From QHWT01 sp963755695 (lineage in GTDB: Bacteria > Acidobacteriota > Vicinamibacteria > Vicinamibacterales > 2-12-FULL-66-21), in NCBI GenBank assembly GCA_963755695.1, contig CAVWLB010000010.1, positions 2,418,001-2,482,000 of the forward strand: a stretch of DNA of 64,000 nucleotides, read 5' to 3'. Under the pieces are notes generated by a model that worked only from the letters and a program-made list of their open reading frames with translations, had not been told where the DNA came from and ran no database searches. Positions 38,269 through 48,063 of this stretch are shown here, piece by piece. The position numbers and the translations under genes are program-made. Position 1 is the stretch's first letter; every line of letters starts with the position of its first letter.

Positions 38269-40384
38269 CTACGCGCGTCGCAATCGTATCGGCAGGGCTG
38301 TCTCGACCGTCCCGAAAGCGCGCACAGCGCTCCCGATCGCGGGTGCGACGCACACCATCGACGCCTCACCCGCGCCCGCCGAGGGCAGATCGGGGCGATC
38401 GAGCAGGACGACCTCGATCGGCGGAGTGTCCCTGAATCGGGGCACACGATAGAGGGACATCGATCCCGTTCTGCAGCTTGCCGTTTGCGAACTCGATGGC
38501 TTCGAAGAGCGCGCCGCCGAGTCCCTGCACGACCGATCCCTCCACCTGATTGTTCAGGCCGTCAGGGTTCACAATCGCGCCGCACTCGAACGCAATGGCG
38601 ATCCGTTCGACCTTGAAGCTGTCGCCGGTTTTCGAGACCTCGGCCGCAGTCCCGATATAGCCACCCTTTTCCGTCCCACAGGCAATCCCAAGCGCGCGGC
38701 CGGCGGCAGACGGTTTCGGCCAGCCAATCTTCTTCGCGGCTGCCTGCAGCACCGCACGGATGCGCTCGTCCTTGAGGTGACGCATGCGGAACTCGACAGC
38801 GTCGACCGACAGCGCGCGCGCCATCGTGTCCATGTGCATCTCGCGCGCGTAGTGATTCGCCGTGGACGCAAGCGCTCGATACGAACCCTGTCGGAGCGGA
38901 GAATTCGCCGCGTGGAACACCACGGTGCGCACGCCGATGTCGTAAGGCGACTGGAGACCGGCGCCGCCAGAGTTCCAGTTGTCGAACAGCCAGGCGACAA
39001 TCTGTCCGTTGGCATCGACGCCGCTCTTGATGTCGATGACTCCGGCCGGACGGAAGTAGGCCCAGGTGAATTCCTCGGCGCGCGTCCACACCAGCTTCAC
39101 CGGACGGTTGACGGCGCGGGCGAGCCGCGCGGCTTCGATCGCCACTTCGCCGGTGTGCTTGCCGCCGTAACCGGAACCCATGTCCGGGACGATCACGCGG
39201 ACGCTCTCCTCGGGGATCCGGAAGGCTTCGGCGAGCTCGCCCCGCACGCCCAACGGACGTTGCGTGCCAGTCCAGACCGTCAGCTTGCCGTCGCGCCATT
39301 CGGCAACCGCCGCGCGCGGCTCGAGCGGCACATGCGCGATGTACGGAATCCGGTAACTGCGCCTCGAACGTGCGGGTGGCGACGGACGGCATCGATGTGG
39401 CCACGGCCGGGGCGTTCTGACGGCCTTCGGGATGGGCTTTCAGGTACTCGAAGATCGTCTGCGACGAAGGCTGGCCTTCCGGCGTGCGCCAGGTCGCCTT
39501 GATTGCTGCGGCCGCGCGAACCGCGGCGCGTTCGGTCGGCGCCACCACGCCGACGAAATCACCGTCACGCACCACCGTGACCCCCGGGATCCCTCGCGCC
39601 GCCGCATCGTCGACGGTGACGAGCGTCGCGCCGTAAGCCGTCGGGGCGGATGATGCGCCCGAACATCATGTCGGGACGGACAATGTCCGGCGTGTATTGA
39701 TGGGCGCCGGTCACGAACGCCGTCCCGTCGACCTTCTTTACCGCGGTGCCGCGGAGCTTCCACTTGTCGCGGGCGTCGATCGGGCCATCCGCCGCGACGG
39801 TGCCGGTGAGGGCCTGCCCCTTGGTCAGTTCACCGTACGCAATCGAACGGCCGTCGGCTGTCTGAATGCGACCGTCACGCGCAGTCAGCGCCTGACGATC
39901 GAGCTGCCATTTGCCAGCCGCCTGATCGATCAGCATCTCGCGCGCCGTCGACGCCGCGCGCGCCATCTGCGGCGCCATCCGTGGGGTCGTCCGCGACCCG
40001 AACGTCCCCATGTCGAATGGGGTTTTGTCGGTGTCGGCCATCACGAGCGTGACCGACGACAGCGGCACCCTCAGTTCGTCGGCAACTGTCTGCGAGAGCG
40101 ACGTGCGGATGTTCTGACCGATTTCGACTTTGCCGGTGCATGCCGTGACGTGGCCGGCTTCGTCGATGTGCAGCCAGGCGGCAAGCTCCGGCGTTTCGCG
40201 CGGCGACGATCTGCCGGCGCGCGCGGCCGGATTCCTGTGCGAGAACGTCCGAAGCCGCCACCACCACGAGCAGGCCGCCGCCGAAGAACCGAATGAAGTC
40301 GCGGCGATCGAGCTCGAAGAGATAACGCCGCGGCTCGGACAGTTCGTAGCGTTCCGGCTCGATGTCGAACTGTTCGACGCTCAT
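38269..40384 (-). CDS. Molybdenum hydroxylase large subunit, IorB/aldehyde-oxidase type (frameshifts)
   Basis: A protein of about 705 residues. The N-terminus has a Tat-like LDRRDFIRFFGGGLLVVVAA starting about 27 residues in, as in IorB proteins. Conserved blocks are DMGTFGSRTTPRMAPQMARA, VPDMGSGYGGKHTGE, ALASTANHYAREMHMD and VEGSVVQGLGGALFEAIEF. The C-terminus ends PPIEVVLLDRPDLPSAGAGE and beyond, with the active-site Glu in GAGE. It binds molybdopterin cytosine dinucleotide and hydroxylates aldehydes or N-heterocycles. Shifts occur near 40195, 39640, 39357 and 38460. Its ATG overlaps the stop of the small subunit by four bases. Confidence 0.88.
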
Positions 40385-40874
40385 CGTCCTGCTCCGGTGC
40401 TGGTGCTGGTCCGCATCCGTTCAGCCGCGAGGCGAACGGCCTTCACGATTCGTGGATACGTCCCGCAGCGGCAGACGCTTCCGTCCAGCAGGCGGGCAAC
40501 ATCCTGTTCGGACGGGTTCGGGTTCGTGCGAAGCAGGCCAACCGTGGCCATCACCATGCCGGACGTGCAGTACCCGCACTGGAACGCCTCGGCATCGAGA
40601 AACGCCTGCTGAACCGGATGGAGGCGACCGCTGTCCGCGAGCGCTTCGATCGTCGTGATGGCCTTGGTCGCCAACGTTCGCCACACGGGTCACGCACGAT
40701 CTCGCCGCCGGCGCCGTCGAGCAATACGGTGCACGCGCCGCACTGCCCTTCGCCGCAGCCGAAACGGCTGCCTGTCAGGCCGAAGTCGTAGCGCAGGATG
40801 GAAAGGAGGTTATCGGTCGGCTCGGCATCAATCTCGCGATTCCGGCCGTTCACTCGGAGGACGTAGCGAGCCAT
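40381..40874 (-). CDS. 2Fe-2S small subunit of the molybdenum hydroxylase, IorA type (one frameshift)
   Basis: About 164 residues with both iron-sulfur motifs: GCGEGQCGACTVLLDG (plant-ferredoxin type) and CGYCTSGMVMA...CRCGTYPRI. It passes electrons from the molybdenum centre of the large subunit, encoded immediately downstream. One frame change near 40685 lies between the two domains (EIVRD and WRTLATKAITTIEAL). The ATG at 40874 is preceded at seven bases by TAGGAT on the minus strand. Confidence 0.9.
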
Positions 40875-40881
40875 ACCGTCG

Positions 40882-40887
40882 ATCCTA
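40882..40887 (-). promoter_or_regulatory. TAGGAT -10 element of the IorAB operon
   Basis: TAGGAT on the minus strand lies seven bases before the ATG at 40874, matching the start-adjacent hexamers found before other genes here. No ribosome-binding sequence lies between, which fits leaderless transcription. Confidence 0.4.
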
Positions 40888-40972
40888 GCAAATCGGGGGG
40901 CGCGGGATCCGTGATTCGGAGTCGAATTAGCCACCATGGTTCAGGTATCATTGATGATTTGGAGGCTGGTGA

Positions 40973-42350
40973 ATGCGGGCAGTTGGAGGGTGGGCGGTCG
41001 CCGCAGTGACGCTGGCGATCGCGGCGAGCGGATTGATCGCACGAGCCGGTCAGACGACGGCACAGAGCACGGTTGAGGACGCGCTGACGAACAGAGCGCG
41101 CGGAATTCACGAGCGCGTGCTGACGCTCGATACTCACAACGACATCAACCCTGAAAACTTCACCACCGATCGCAACTACACGCAGGACCTCGGCAACCAG
41201 GTCAACCTGCCGAAGATGTTCGAGGGAGGTCTCGACGCCTCGTTCTTCATTGTCTATGTCGGTCAGGATCGAACCGATACGGCATTCACCCCCGCCGGAT
41301 ACGATCGCGCCTACAAGCAGGCGATCGACAAGTTCGACGCAATCCATCGGCTGACTGCGAGCAAATCGCGCCCGACAAGATCGGTCTCGCACTCACCTCG
41401 GCTGATGCGCGGAAAATCTACGCGTCTGGACGCAAGGTCGCCTTCATTGGTGTCGAGAACGGATATCCGCTCGGCGAGGATCTCGGACGGATCAAGGAGT
41501 TCCACGACCGCGGTGCGCGCTATCTGTCGCTGGCGCACAACGGCCACAGTCAGCTCTCGGACTCGAACACTGGCGAAGCCGAGGGCTGGAAATGGAACGG
41601 TCTTTCGCCGCTCGGCAAACAGGCCATTGCCGAGTTGAACAAGCAGGGCATCATCATCGACGTCTCTCATCCATCGAAGGCGTCGATGATGCAGACGCTC
41701 GCGATCACCAAGGCGCCCATCATCGCGTCACACTCGGCGATCCGCAAGCTGGCCGACGTCAGCCGGAACCTGGACGACGAGCAACTGCTCGCGCTCAAGA
41801 AGAATGGCGGCGTGATGCAGATCGTTGCGTTCAGCGCTACCTGAAAGCCGATTCGCCGGAACGGACGCGGCGCTCGAAGCACTTCGCAAGGAGTTCAACC
41901 TGCCGCCGGGCACGCCGCTCGGACGTGCTGGCCGGGATGCGCGCGGCGGTCAAGGTCCGGCTGGAGCGGGGACCGCTGGAGGGGGACGGCAAGGTAGCGC
42001 CCGCGGCAATGCGCTGGCCGCGCTGAGCGACGAGCAGCGCGCGGCGCTGCAGGAGAAGGTCGACGCTCTCGACGCGAGGTTCCCGCCGCCTCCGCGGGCC
42101 ACGGTCAAGGACTTCGTCGATCACATCGACTACGCCGTGAAGCTGATCGGCATCGATCACGTCGGCATCTCGTCGGACTTCGACGGCGGGGGCGGCGTCG
42201 ACGGCTGGAACGGCGCCGACGAGACGTTCAACGTCACGCTCGAACTCGTCCGCCGCGGCTACACCGAGCCGCAAATCGCCAAGATGTGGAGCGGCAACCT
42301 GCTGCGGGTGACTCGACAGAGTGCAGGCGATCGCAAAGACGATGAATTAG
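40973..42350 (+). CDS. Membrane dipeptidase, peptidase family M19 (frameshifts)
   Basis: A secreted zinc dipeptidase of about 455 residues. A signal peptide (VAAVTLAIAASGLIARAG) is followed by VLTLDTHNDIN with the zinc-binding HxD, FIGVENGYPLGEDL, LSLAHNGHSQLSDS, GIIIDVSHPSKASM, PIIASHSAIRKL, and IDHVGISSDFDGGGG. The linker near 41900-42050 is Arg/Gly-rich. M19 enzymes cleave dipeptides, often with D-amino acids. Shifts near 41355, 41840, 41985 and 42310 each need one base; the last leads to a stop TAG at 42348-42350. GGAGG precedes the ATG. Confidence 0.87.
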
Positions 42351-42351
42351 G

Positions 42352-42462
42352 AGCAGGGCGAGGGCGAGCGGCGAGGAGCGAGGGGCGAGGGCTCCTGAAG
42401 CCTGAAACCTGGGGCTCCGAAATCGGACCTCGGGCCTCGGAACTCGGCACTCCGTATTCACG
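42352..42462. repeat. Heptanucleotide array, mixed units
   Basis: GGGCGAG/GGAGCGA-type units are followed by CCTGAAG and GGACCTC/GGCCTCG-type units, ending about 10 bases before the -10 box of the PadR gene. No gene is seen. Confidence 0.65.
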
Positions 42463-42483
42463 TATTTGTCCTACAATGCAGTC

Positions 42484-42813
42484 ATGCATGATCGATCTAC
42501 CTGGGCGAGCTCGAACAGATCGTCCTCCTGGCGGTCCTGCGGCTTGAGGACGAGGCGTACGCCGTCCCGATCCTCGAGCAAATCGAGGCGCAGACCGGGC
42601 GAAAGCTGGCGCGCGGGGCGCTCTACACGGCGCTCGATCGGCTGGAGGCCAAGGGCTGCCTGCGATCACGCCTCGGCGAACCGCTGCCGGAGCGCGGCGG
42701 CCGCGCGCGGCGCTACTTCACCGTCACGCCCGCCGCCGTGCGCGCGCTGAAGCACTCACGCGGCGTCCTTGCTGCGCCTGTGGCATGGCCTCGAATCGCT
42801 GCTCGAAAGCTGA
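42484..42813 (+). CDS. PadR-family transcriptional regulator (early frameshift)
   Basis: About 109 residues: YLGELEQIVLLAVLRLEDEAY, ILEQIEAQTGRKLARGALY, TALDRLEAKGCLRSRLGE, and the wing RRYFTVTPAAVRAL. This is a typical PadR winged helix. One shift lies within the first ten codons (between MHDRS and YLGEL). TACAAT lies six bases before the ATG at 42484. PadR genes regularly precede ADOP permeases in Acidobacteria, as here, and probably repress them. Confidence 0.85.
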
Positions 42814-42814
42814 C

Positions 42815-45467
42815 ATGCAGACGAGGCCTCCGCGCACGGCCGAAAGATTGATTGCGCTGGCGCTCGGCCGCGATCACGAACGCGACATGGTCCTCGGCGA
42901 TCTGCACGAGGAATATGTCAGCGTTCGACCCGCCAATCGGCGCGATGCCTGGTACTGGCGACAGGCCCTCTCGGTCGCCGTGCATGCCCTCGTGCGGCGC
43001 GATCGCTCGGGCGCTGCCCCCTATCGCTCAGGAGACTTCTTCATGCGCATTTTCCTGAAGGACGTCAAGTACGCCTGGCGGTCGCTGCTGAAGCGACCGC
43101 TGCTGACGGTGACCGTCGCGACGACGCTGGCGTTCGGGCTCGGCGCCAACGCCGCGATCTTCAACCTGATCGATCGGATGGTGCTGCGTCCGTTCCCGCT
43201 GGCCGATCCCGACCACACGGTGCTGCTGTCCGAGACCGGCCCGCGGCTGGACTACGGTAACAAGGAGACGGTCTCGCCGGCCAATTTCCTCGACTGGCGA
43301 ACCAGCGCCGGCACGATTACGCACCTGTCCGGCGATCCAGTGGTGGGACGCCAACCTCGTCGAGCGCGGCAATCCGGAGCGGCTGCAGGGGTTTCAGGTC
43401 TCGTCTGGGTTCTTCGATGCGCTCGGCATGCGGCCGGCGCTCGGCCGCGGCTTCGTGCGCGACGACGAGACCTTCGGCCGTCATCGCGTGGTCGTCCTCA
43501 GCGACGCGCTCTGGAAGCGGCGTTTCGGCGCGCGACCCGACGGTCGTCGGACGCAGCATCACGATCGACGGCGAGCCCTACCAGGTGATCGGCATCGGCG
43601 CCGGCGCGGTTCGCCTTTCCCGACGGCTCGGAGATCTGGGCGCCGCTCGCGTTCGATCCGAAGCAGGCGCCACGACGCGACGTGCGATACCTCACGGTGA
43701 TCGGCCGACTGCAGCTCCGGAAAGTCCGCTCGAGGATGCGCAGGCCGAGATGGCGGTCATCGCCGACCGTCTCGCGCGCGAATATCCGGACGCCAACCGC
43801 GATCACGGCGCCCGCGCGCTGCACGCTGACGCAGGGAATGCTCGACGCAGGGCACCGGGCCGATTCTTGCGCTATGGCAGGCGTCCGCGCTGGTCGTGCT
43901 CCTCATCGCCTGCGCCAACATCGCCAATCTGATGCTCGCGCAGCGCCGCGGAACGGCGGCGCGAGACCGCCGTCCGCCTCGCGCTCGGCGCGAGCCGCGG
44001 ACGCGTCATCCGCGAACTGCTGACCGAGAGCCTGCTGCTCGCGCTGCTGGCGGTCCCGCTCGGCGCTCGCCTTCGCGTGGGTGGCGCTCCACTTGATTCG
44101 CATCAGCATGCCGGCCCGCATTCTCCGGTTCGTTCCGGGGTTCGAGATGCTCGGGCCCGATCTGGCGGCTGCTGGCCTTCACCATCGGCCTCGCCCTGCT
44201 GACCGGGTTGCGTGTTCGGCGTGCTGCCGGCGCTGCAGGCCGCGCGGTCGCGCGTATCCGAGGCGCTCAAGGAAGGCGGCCGAACGCCACCGGCCGTCAG
44301 TTGCTCCGCCGCGCGATCGTCGTCGCGGAAATGTCGATCGCGCTGCCGCTGCTCGTCGCCGCCGGCCTTGGCGTGATCGGCACGAACCGGTTCCTGAACG
44401 GACCGCAGGGGTACGACCCGAACGGCCTGCTGACGATGAAGTTAGTGCTTCCCGAGCGCACTTATGCCGATGATGCGGCGCGCCGGCGCTTCGTCGAACG
44501 GGCGATGGACGCGCTCGCCTCAGTGCCTGGAGTCGAGCATGCCGCGGCGGTGAACAACCTTCCTGCAGCGGGATCGAACTCCTCCCGCAAAATCGAGATC
44601 GATGGCCGTCCGCCGGTCGATCCCAAGGATCCTCCAGTGGTCGACAACCGGGTCACGACAACCGACTACTTCACGACGATGCGTATTCCCATGGTGCGCG
44701 GACGCGCATTCACCAATGCCGATCGTGAAGGAAGCGCGCCGGTCGCCATCGTCAGCGAGTCGATGGCGAACAAGTACTGGCCGGGCGAGGACCCGGTCGG
44801 CCGCCGCCTCCGAATCGGCGACGGTCCGTGGATAACGGTCGTGGGAATCTGCGGCGACGTGATCCAGGACTGGTTCGACAAGCGCAACGCGCCGACCTTG
44901 TATCGCCCGATCCAGCAGGCGCCGTCCGACTATTTGGGGATTGTGGTCCGGGCCGGTGGCGATCACGGCCGCAATTGCGCCAGCAGTGCGCCAGGCGCTT
45001 CTCCGAGTCGATTCGACTCAGCCGGTGTTCGAGATGATGTCGATGCGCGTGCAGTTGAAGGAGCGGACGATCGGACTTCAGTACCTCGCGGCGATCATGA
45101 CCGTCTTCGCGGGGCTCGCGCTGTTACTCGCGGTCGTCGGACTTTACGCGGTGATGGCCTACATGGTGGCGCAGCGCCGCCACGAGATCGGCGTGCGCAT
45201 CGCGCTCGGCGCATCGCCGCGGGATGTCGCGCGCCTGACGGTCGGCCAGGCGCGCGGCTGACCGCCGTTGGTGCCGCGATTGGTTTCGCGCTGTCAATTG
45301 CGCTCGGCCGGCTGATGCAGGCCGGGATGCTCGGCATTGCCTCGAACGACGCCCGCGTGACCGTGATCTTTGGGCTGATCCTTGCTGCCTCGGCGCTCGT
45401 CGCCGGCTATCTCCCCGCTCGACGTGCGGCGGCAATCGATCCGCTGGTGGCGCTCAGAACCGAGTGA
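42815..45467 (+). CDS. ADOP-type MacB-like ABC transporter permease (many frameshifts)
   Basis: About 880 residues. The N-terminus ([25 protein letters not shown], as two motifs ALGRDHERD and VLGDLHEEY) is the permease prefix domain found in acidobacterial duplicated orphan permeases. A MacB-PCD/FtsX layout follows: [25 protein letters not shown] first helix, a large periplasmic domain (GQVIG..., [18 protein letters not shown]), and a second MacB half ending with helices ([20 protein letters not shown] and [18 protein letters not shown]). No ATPase gene is adjacent, as usual for this family. Shifts are frequent between 43330 and 45260. Confidence 0.85.
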
Positions 45468-45544
45468 CTCAGGGCTTCGGGCCTCAGGCTTCCGGCTACG
45501 GTCGTAACCCGAGCCGGAGCCCGGAGCCTGGAGCCCGGAGCCGA
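45468..45544. repeat. Heptanucleotide hairpin array
   Basis: The left arm carries GGGCTTC/GGCCTCA/GGCTTCC units, and the right arm GCCCGGAGCCTGGAGCCCGGAG, forming a strong stem in the 90-base gap between the ADOP permease and the uridine kinase gene. Confidence 0.75.
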
Positions 45545-45557
45545 GTAAGATTCCCCC

Positions 45558-46173
45558 GTGCCTTCTGTCGTCATTGGCGTGGCCGGAGGATCCGGCTCCG
45601 GAAAAACCACGGTCGTCCGCCGCATCGTCGACGCACTGGGCGATGCGCAAGTCACTGTGCTCGAGCACGATCGGTACTACCGCGAACGTAACGACTTGCG
45701 TCTCGAGGAGCGGGCCGCGCTCAATTAGGATCATCCCGACTCGCTCGAAACCGATCTGATGGTCCGTCACTCCACGAGCTGCGCGCCGGGCGCAACGTGG
45801 ACGCTCCAATGTACGACTTCGCGCGCTACGCGCGTCTCGGGATCACCCAGACGATCACGCCACGCCGCGCCATCATCGTCGAAGGGATTCTGATTTATAC
45901 GGATGCCGCGCTGCGCGCGCTGATGGACGTCAAGGTGTTCGTCGACACCGACGACGACACGCGGTTCATTCGCCGGCTGCAGCGCGACATCAGCGAACGG
46001 GGACGAACCGTGCAGTCGGTCATCGATCAGTACCTCGCCACTGTCAAACCAATGCACCTGGAATTCGTCGAACCGAGCAAGCGTTACGCCGACATCATCG
46101 TCCCCAGGGAGGGCACAACGCCGTCGCGATCGACATGCTGCTGACCCTCATCCGCGGCCTGACGAGCGGGTAA
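45558..46173 (+). pseudogene. udk: Uridine kinase with an in-frame TAG and two frameshifts
   Basis: The N-terminus VIGVAGGSGSGKTTVVRRIV is an intact P-loop, followed by VLEHDRYYRERNDL, the uridine/cytidine site. The next block should read LNYDHPD but is LN-stop-DHPD (TAG at about 45726). After it come a missing base (MVRHLHEL, near 45773), ARYARLGITQTITPRRAIIVEGIL, and a second missing base (VPRGGHN, near 46110). The C-terminus is AVAIDMLLTLIRGLTSG. Unlike most broken genes here it needs one substitution and two deletions, so true decay is possible though error is not excluded. The GTG start is preceded by TAAGAT at six bases. Confidence 0.75.
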
Positions 46174-46179
46174 TTAATC

Positions 46180-46246
46180 AATGGCTCCGGGCTTCAGGCT
46201 CCGGGCTTCAGGCTCCGGGCACCTGACGCCTGAAGCCCGAGCCGAT
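46180..46246. repeat. Heptanucleotide hairpin array
   Basis: GGCTCCG and GGCTTCA units alternate on the left and a GCCTGAAGCCCGAGCC arm lies on the right, between the convergent stops of the uridine kinase and the secreted protein. A bidirectional terminator role is plausible. Confidence 0.75.
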
Positions 46247-46248
46247 TC

Positions 46249-46836
46249 TTAGCTGCTGATCTTCCTGACCTGCGTGAGCCGCACCGGTTCGCTCGAGAAG
46301 TTCTCGAGCTCGATGGTATCTCCCTTCGCAGTAATCTTCGTCGCGATCGAAAGCTTGCCCACGCCGGTACCGTCGCGATCGATGTGCAGCTGGATCAACG
46401 TGAACGGGTAGTCGATCGTGCGCGGCCGATTGATCGCCTCCCAGCCGGTGATGTAGCGGTCGGTTGCGAGAATGATGGTCCGGCCGCCTTCAGGTTCCGG
46501 CCGCTGACGCGCGAAGTGCAGGTCGTAGCGCAACGAGCCCGGCGTATTGATGTAGCCCACCACCGGCAGGCTCTGAAGCGCGTCCAGCAGTGCGTCCTGC
46601 CCCTTTTCCTTGAGGATACTCACGAGACGGTCACGATCGGCGTCGCTGGACCAGCGGTTGACGACGACGTCGACGGTTGTCGAGTTCCTGCCGGCCCGCG
46701 CAGTGTTGCTCATGTCGACCGCGAACGCGGTGAAATGTTCGGGCTCGACGTTTGCGGCCTGGGCTGCCCGGGGTTCGGCCACAGGAGCTCCGCCAAGGCC
46801 GAGCGTAAGAAGCGTATAGAAGAGTGCTACAAGCAT
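46249..46836 (-). CDS. Secreted protein of unknown function
   Basis: A 195-residue protein with a signal peptide (MLVALFYTLLTLGLGGAPVA). The mature part is beta-rich with no family I recognise; notable strands are TTVDVVVNRWSSDADRDRLV, RYDLHFARQRPEPEGGRTIIL and TLIQLHIDRDGTGVGKLS. The start at 46836 has GGAGG at six bases; an upstream in-frame ATG at 46851 lacks it. It is monocistronic. Confidence 0.65.
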   Translation of the reverse strand: MLVALFYTLLTLGLGGAPVAEPRAAQAANVEPEHFTAFAVDMSNTARAGRNSTTVDVVVNRWSSDADRDRLVSILKEKGQDALLDALQSLPVVGYINTPGSLRYDLHFARQRPEPEGGRTIILATDRYITGWEAINRPRTIDYPFTLIQLHIDRDGTGVGKLSIATKITAKGDTIELENFSSEPVRLTQVRKISS

Positions 46837-46988
46837 GATGTGCCTCCACAATCGATCTCAATGCAAACTCTCGTCCGCGTATCTTGGGCACGCGGGCTGG
46901 GGCATGCTCGTGCCCGCCGCGTCGCGTCACCGTCCAATCTTCAGCGCAGTTGTCCTCCGCAATGGGCGATCGTTCACACTTGACGGCT

Positions 46989-47011
46989 GTCGCTCGTGCT
47001 TCTCGAGCGAC
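46989..47011. promoter_or_regulatory. 8-bp perfect hairpin in the dut upstream region
   Basis: GTCGCTCG (46989-46996) and CGAGCGAC (47004-47011) flank a 7-base loop in the 278-base gap between the secreted protein and dut. The gap also holds GGCACG...CGTGCC near 46895. No T-run follows. I see no gene in the gap. Confidence 0.4.
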
Positions 47012-47114
47012 TCAACTGTAGCCATCGCCGCTCAAGCGTACGAATGCGCTTTCTGCTATACGGCATGGCTTCTGACCCTGCGGCAGATGGCTGCGGCGCG
47101 ATAGGATGATGTGC

Positions 47115-47555
47115 ATGTTGCCGGTGCGAATTCACCGTCTATCTCCCCATGTTTCTCTACCTGAATATCAAACGCCGGGCGCGGCGGGATTCGATCTGGC
47201 GGCCAGCGAGGACATCTCCGTGCAACCTGGCACCGTCGAGCTCGTACCCACCGGTCTGGTCGTGGAGACTCCGCGTGGATACTTCCTCGGCGTCTTTGCG
47301 CGCAGCAGCACGCCGTTGAAACGAGGTCTGATGGTGGCCAACGGCGTGGGGGTCGTCGACTCCGACTACTGTGGCGAGCGCGACGAGGTAAAGGTCGCCG
47401 TCCTGAACTTCACCAACGCGCCCGTCCACCTCAAGGCTGGCGATCGCATCGCGCAAGGGCTCTTCATCCCCGTCGCGCGCGCGCAATGGCAGGAGACCGC
47501 CGGGGACTTGCGCGAGGGATCGCGCGGCGGTTTCGGCGCGACCGGCGAGCGATGA
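47115..47555 (+). CDS. dut: dUTP diphosphatase
   Basis: A 146-residue trimeric-type dUTPase with all five motifs in order: GAAGFDLAAS, FARSSTPLKRG, GVVDSDYCGE, RIAQGLF and SRGGFGATG. It hydrolyses dUTP to dUMP, keeping uracil out of DNA and supplying dTMP synthesis. I choose the ATG at 47115 because TAGGAT lies seven bases upstream; in-frame ATGs at 47106 and 47109 overlap that box. Its stop overlaps the next gene's start by four bases. Confidence 0.95.
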   Translation: MLPVRIHRLSPHVSLPEYQTPGAAGFDLAASEDISVQPGTVELVPTGLVVETPRGYFLGVFARSSTPLKRGLMVANGVGVVDSDYCGERDEVKVAVLNFTNAPVHLKAGDRIAQGLFIPVARAQWQETAGDLREGSRGGFGATGER

Positions 47556-48007
47556 TCGTCTATCTCGCATGCACCGTCCGCGGCGATCGCGGCGCCGTAG
47601 AAGCCGCCCGCCTCCTCTGCGCCACGCTCGAGGAGGCGGGCCACACCGTCCCAACCAAGCACCTGCTGGCTGACGATGCCGACGAGGCGGAGCGAGCGTT
47701 GACCGCTGGCGCCGTCTACGAGCGGGATATCGCATGGCTCGAGCGGTGCGACGTGCTGGTCGCCGAGGCGTCGGGATCGAGTTACGGTGTCGGATTTGAA
47801 GTCGGTTACATGCTCGGGCGCTCGGCGCAGACCAACAAGCGGGTCGTGTTGCTCTATAAGGCCGATCGAGTGGACAAGATTTCACGATTCATCGCAGGCA
47901 CCTCGCATCCGAGATGCACGACCATTGCGTACAACGACCCGGGGGAATTGGTCGTGAAAGTTCTTGCGGCGCTGAAGGATTCAACACAAATAGGAGCTGG
48001 GAGTTAG
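47552..48007 (+). CDS. Nucleoside 2-deoxyribosyltransferase / DNPH1-like N-hydrolase
   Basis: A 151-residue protein of the nucleoside 2-deoxyribosyltransferase fold. MIVYLACTVRGDR is the first strand and ligand loop, and SSYGVGFEVGYMLG carries the catalytic Glu. The overall layout is closest to the RCL/DNPH1 branch, which hydrolyses 2'-deoxynucleoside 5'-monophosphates. The ATGA overlap with dut means translational coupling and supports a shared role in cleaning the deoxynucleotide pool. The C-terminus runs up to a repeat array. Confidence 0.8.
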   Translation: MIVYLACTVRGDRGAVEAARLLCATLEEAGHTVPTKHLLADDADEAERALTAGAVYERDIAWLERCDVLVAEASGSSYGVGFEVGYMLGRSAQTNKRVVLLYKADRVDKISRFIAGTSHPRCTTIAYNDPGELVVKVLAALKDSTQIGAGS

Positions 48008-48060
48008 GAGTTGGGGTGAGTCTCGTCTCTCGCTCTAGCTCCTAGCTCCTAGCTGCTGAT
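48000..48060. repeat. Heptanucleotide hairpin array (GGAGTTA / CTAGCTC)
   Basis: GGAGCTG, GGAGTTA and GGAGTTG units on the left face CTAGCTC, CTAGCTC and CTAGCTG units on the right. The array begins within the last codons of the upstream gene and lies between convergent stops. Confidence 0.7.
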
Positions 48061-48063
48061 TTG

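Noticed and set aside
45720..45730. TAG recoding in the uridine kinase gene
   Set aside because: It is a single case, and many clean genes here end normally with TAG, TAA or TGA.
46837..47114. A tRNA or small RNA in the gap upstream of dut
   Set aside because: Only short hairpins are present; no cloverleaf or known RNA motif could be traced.
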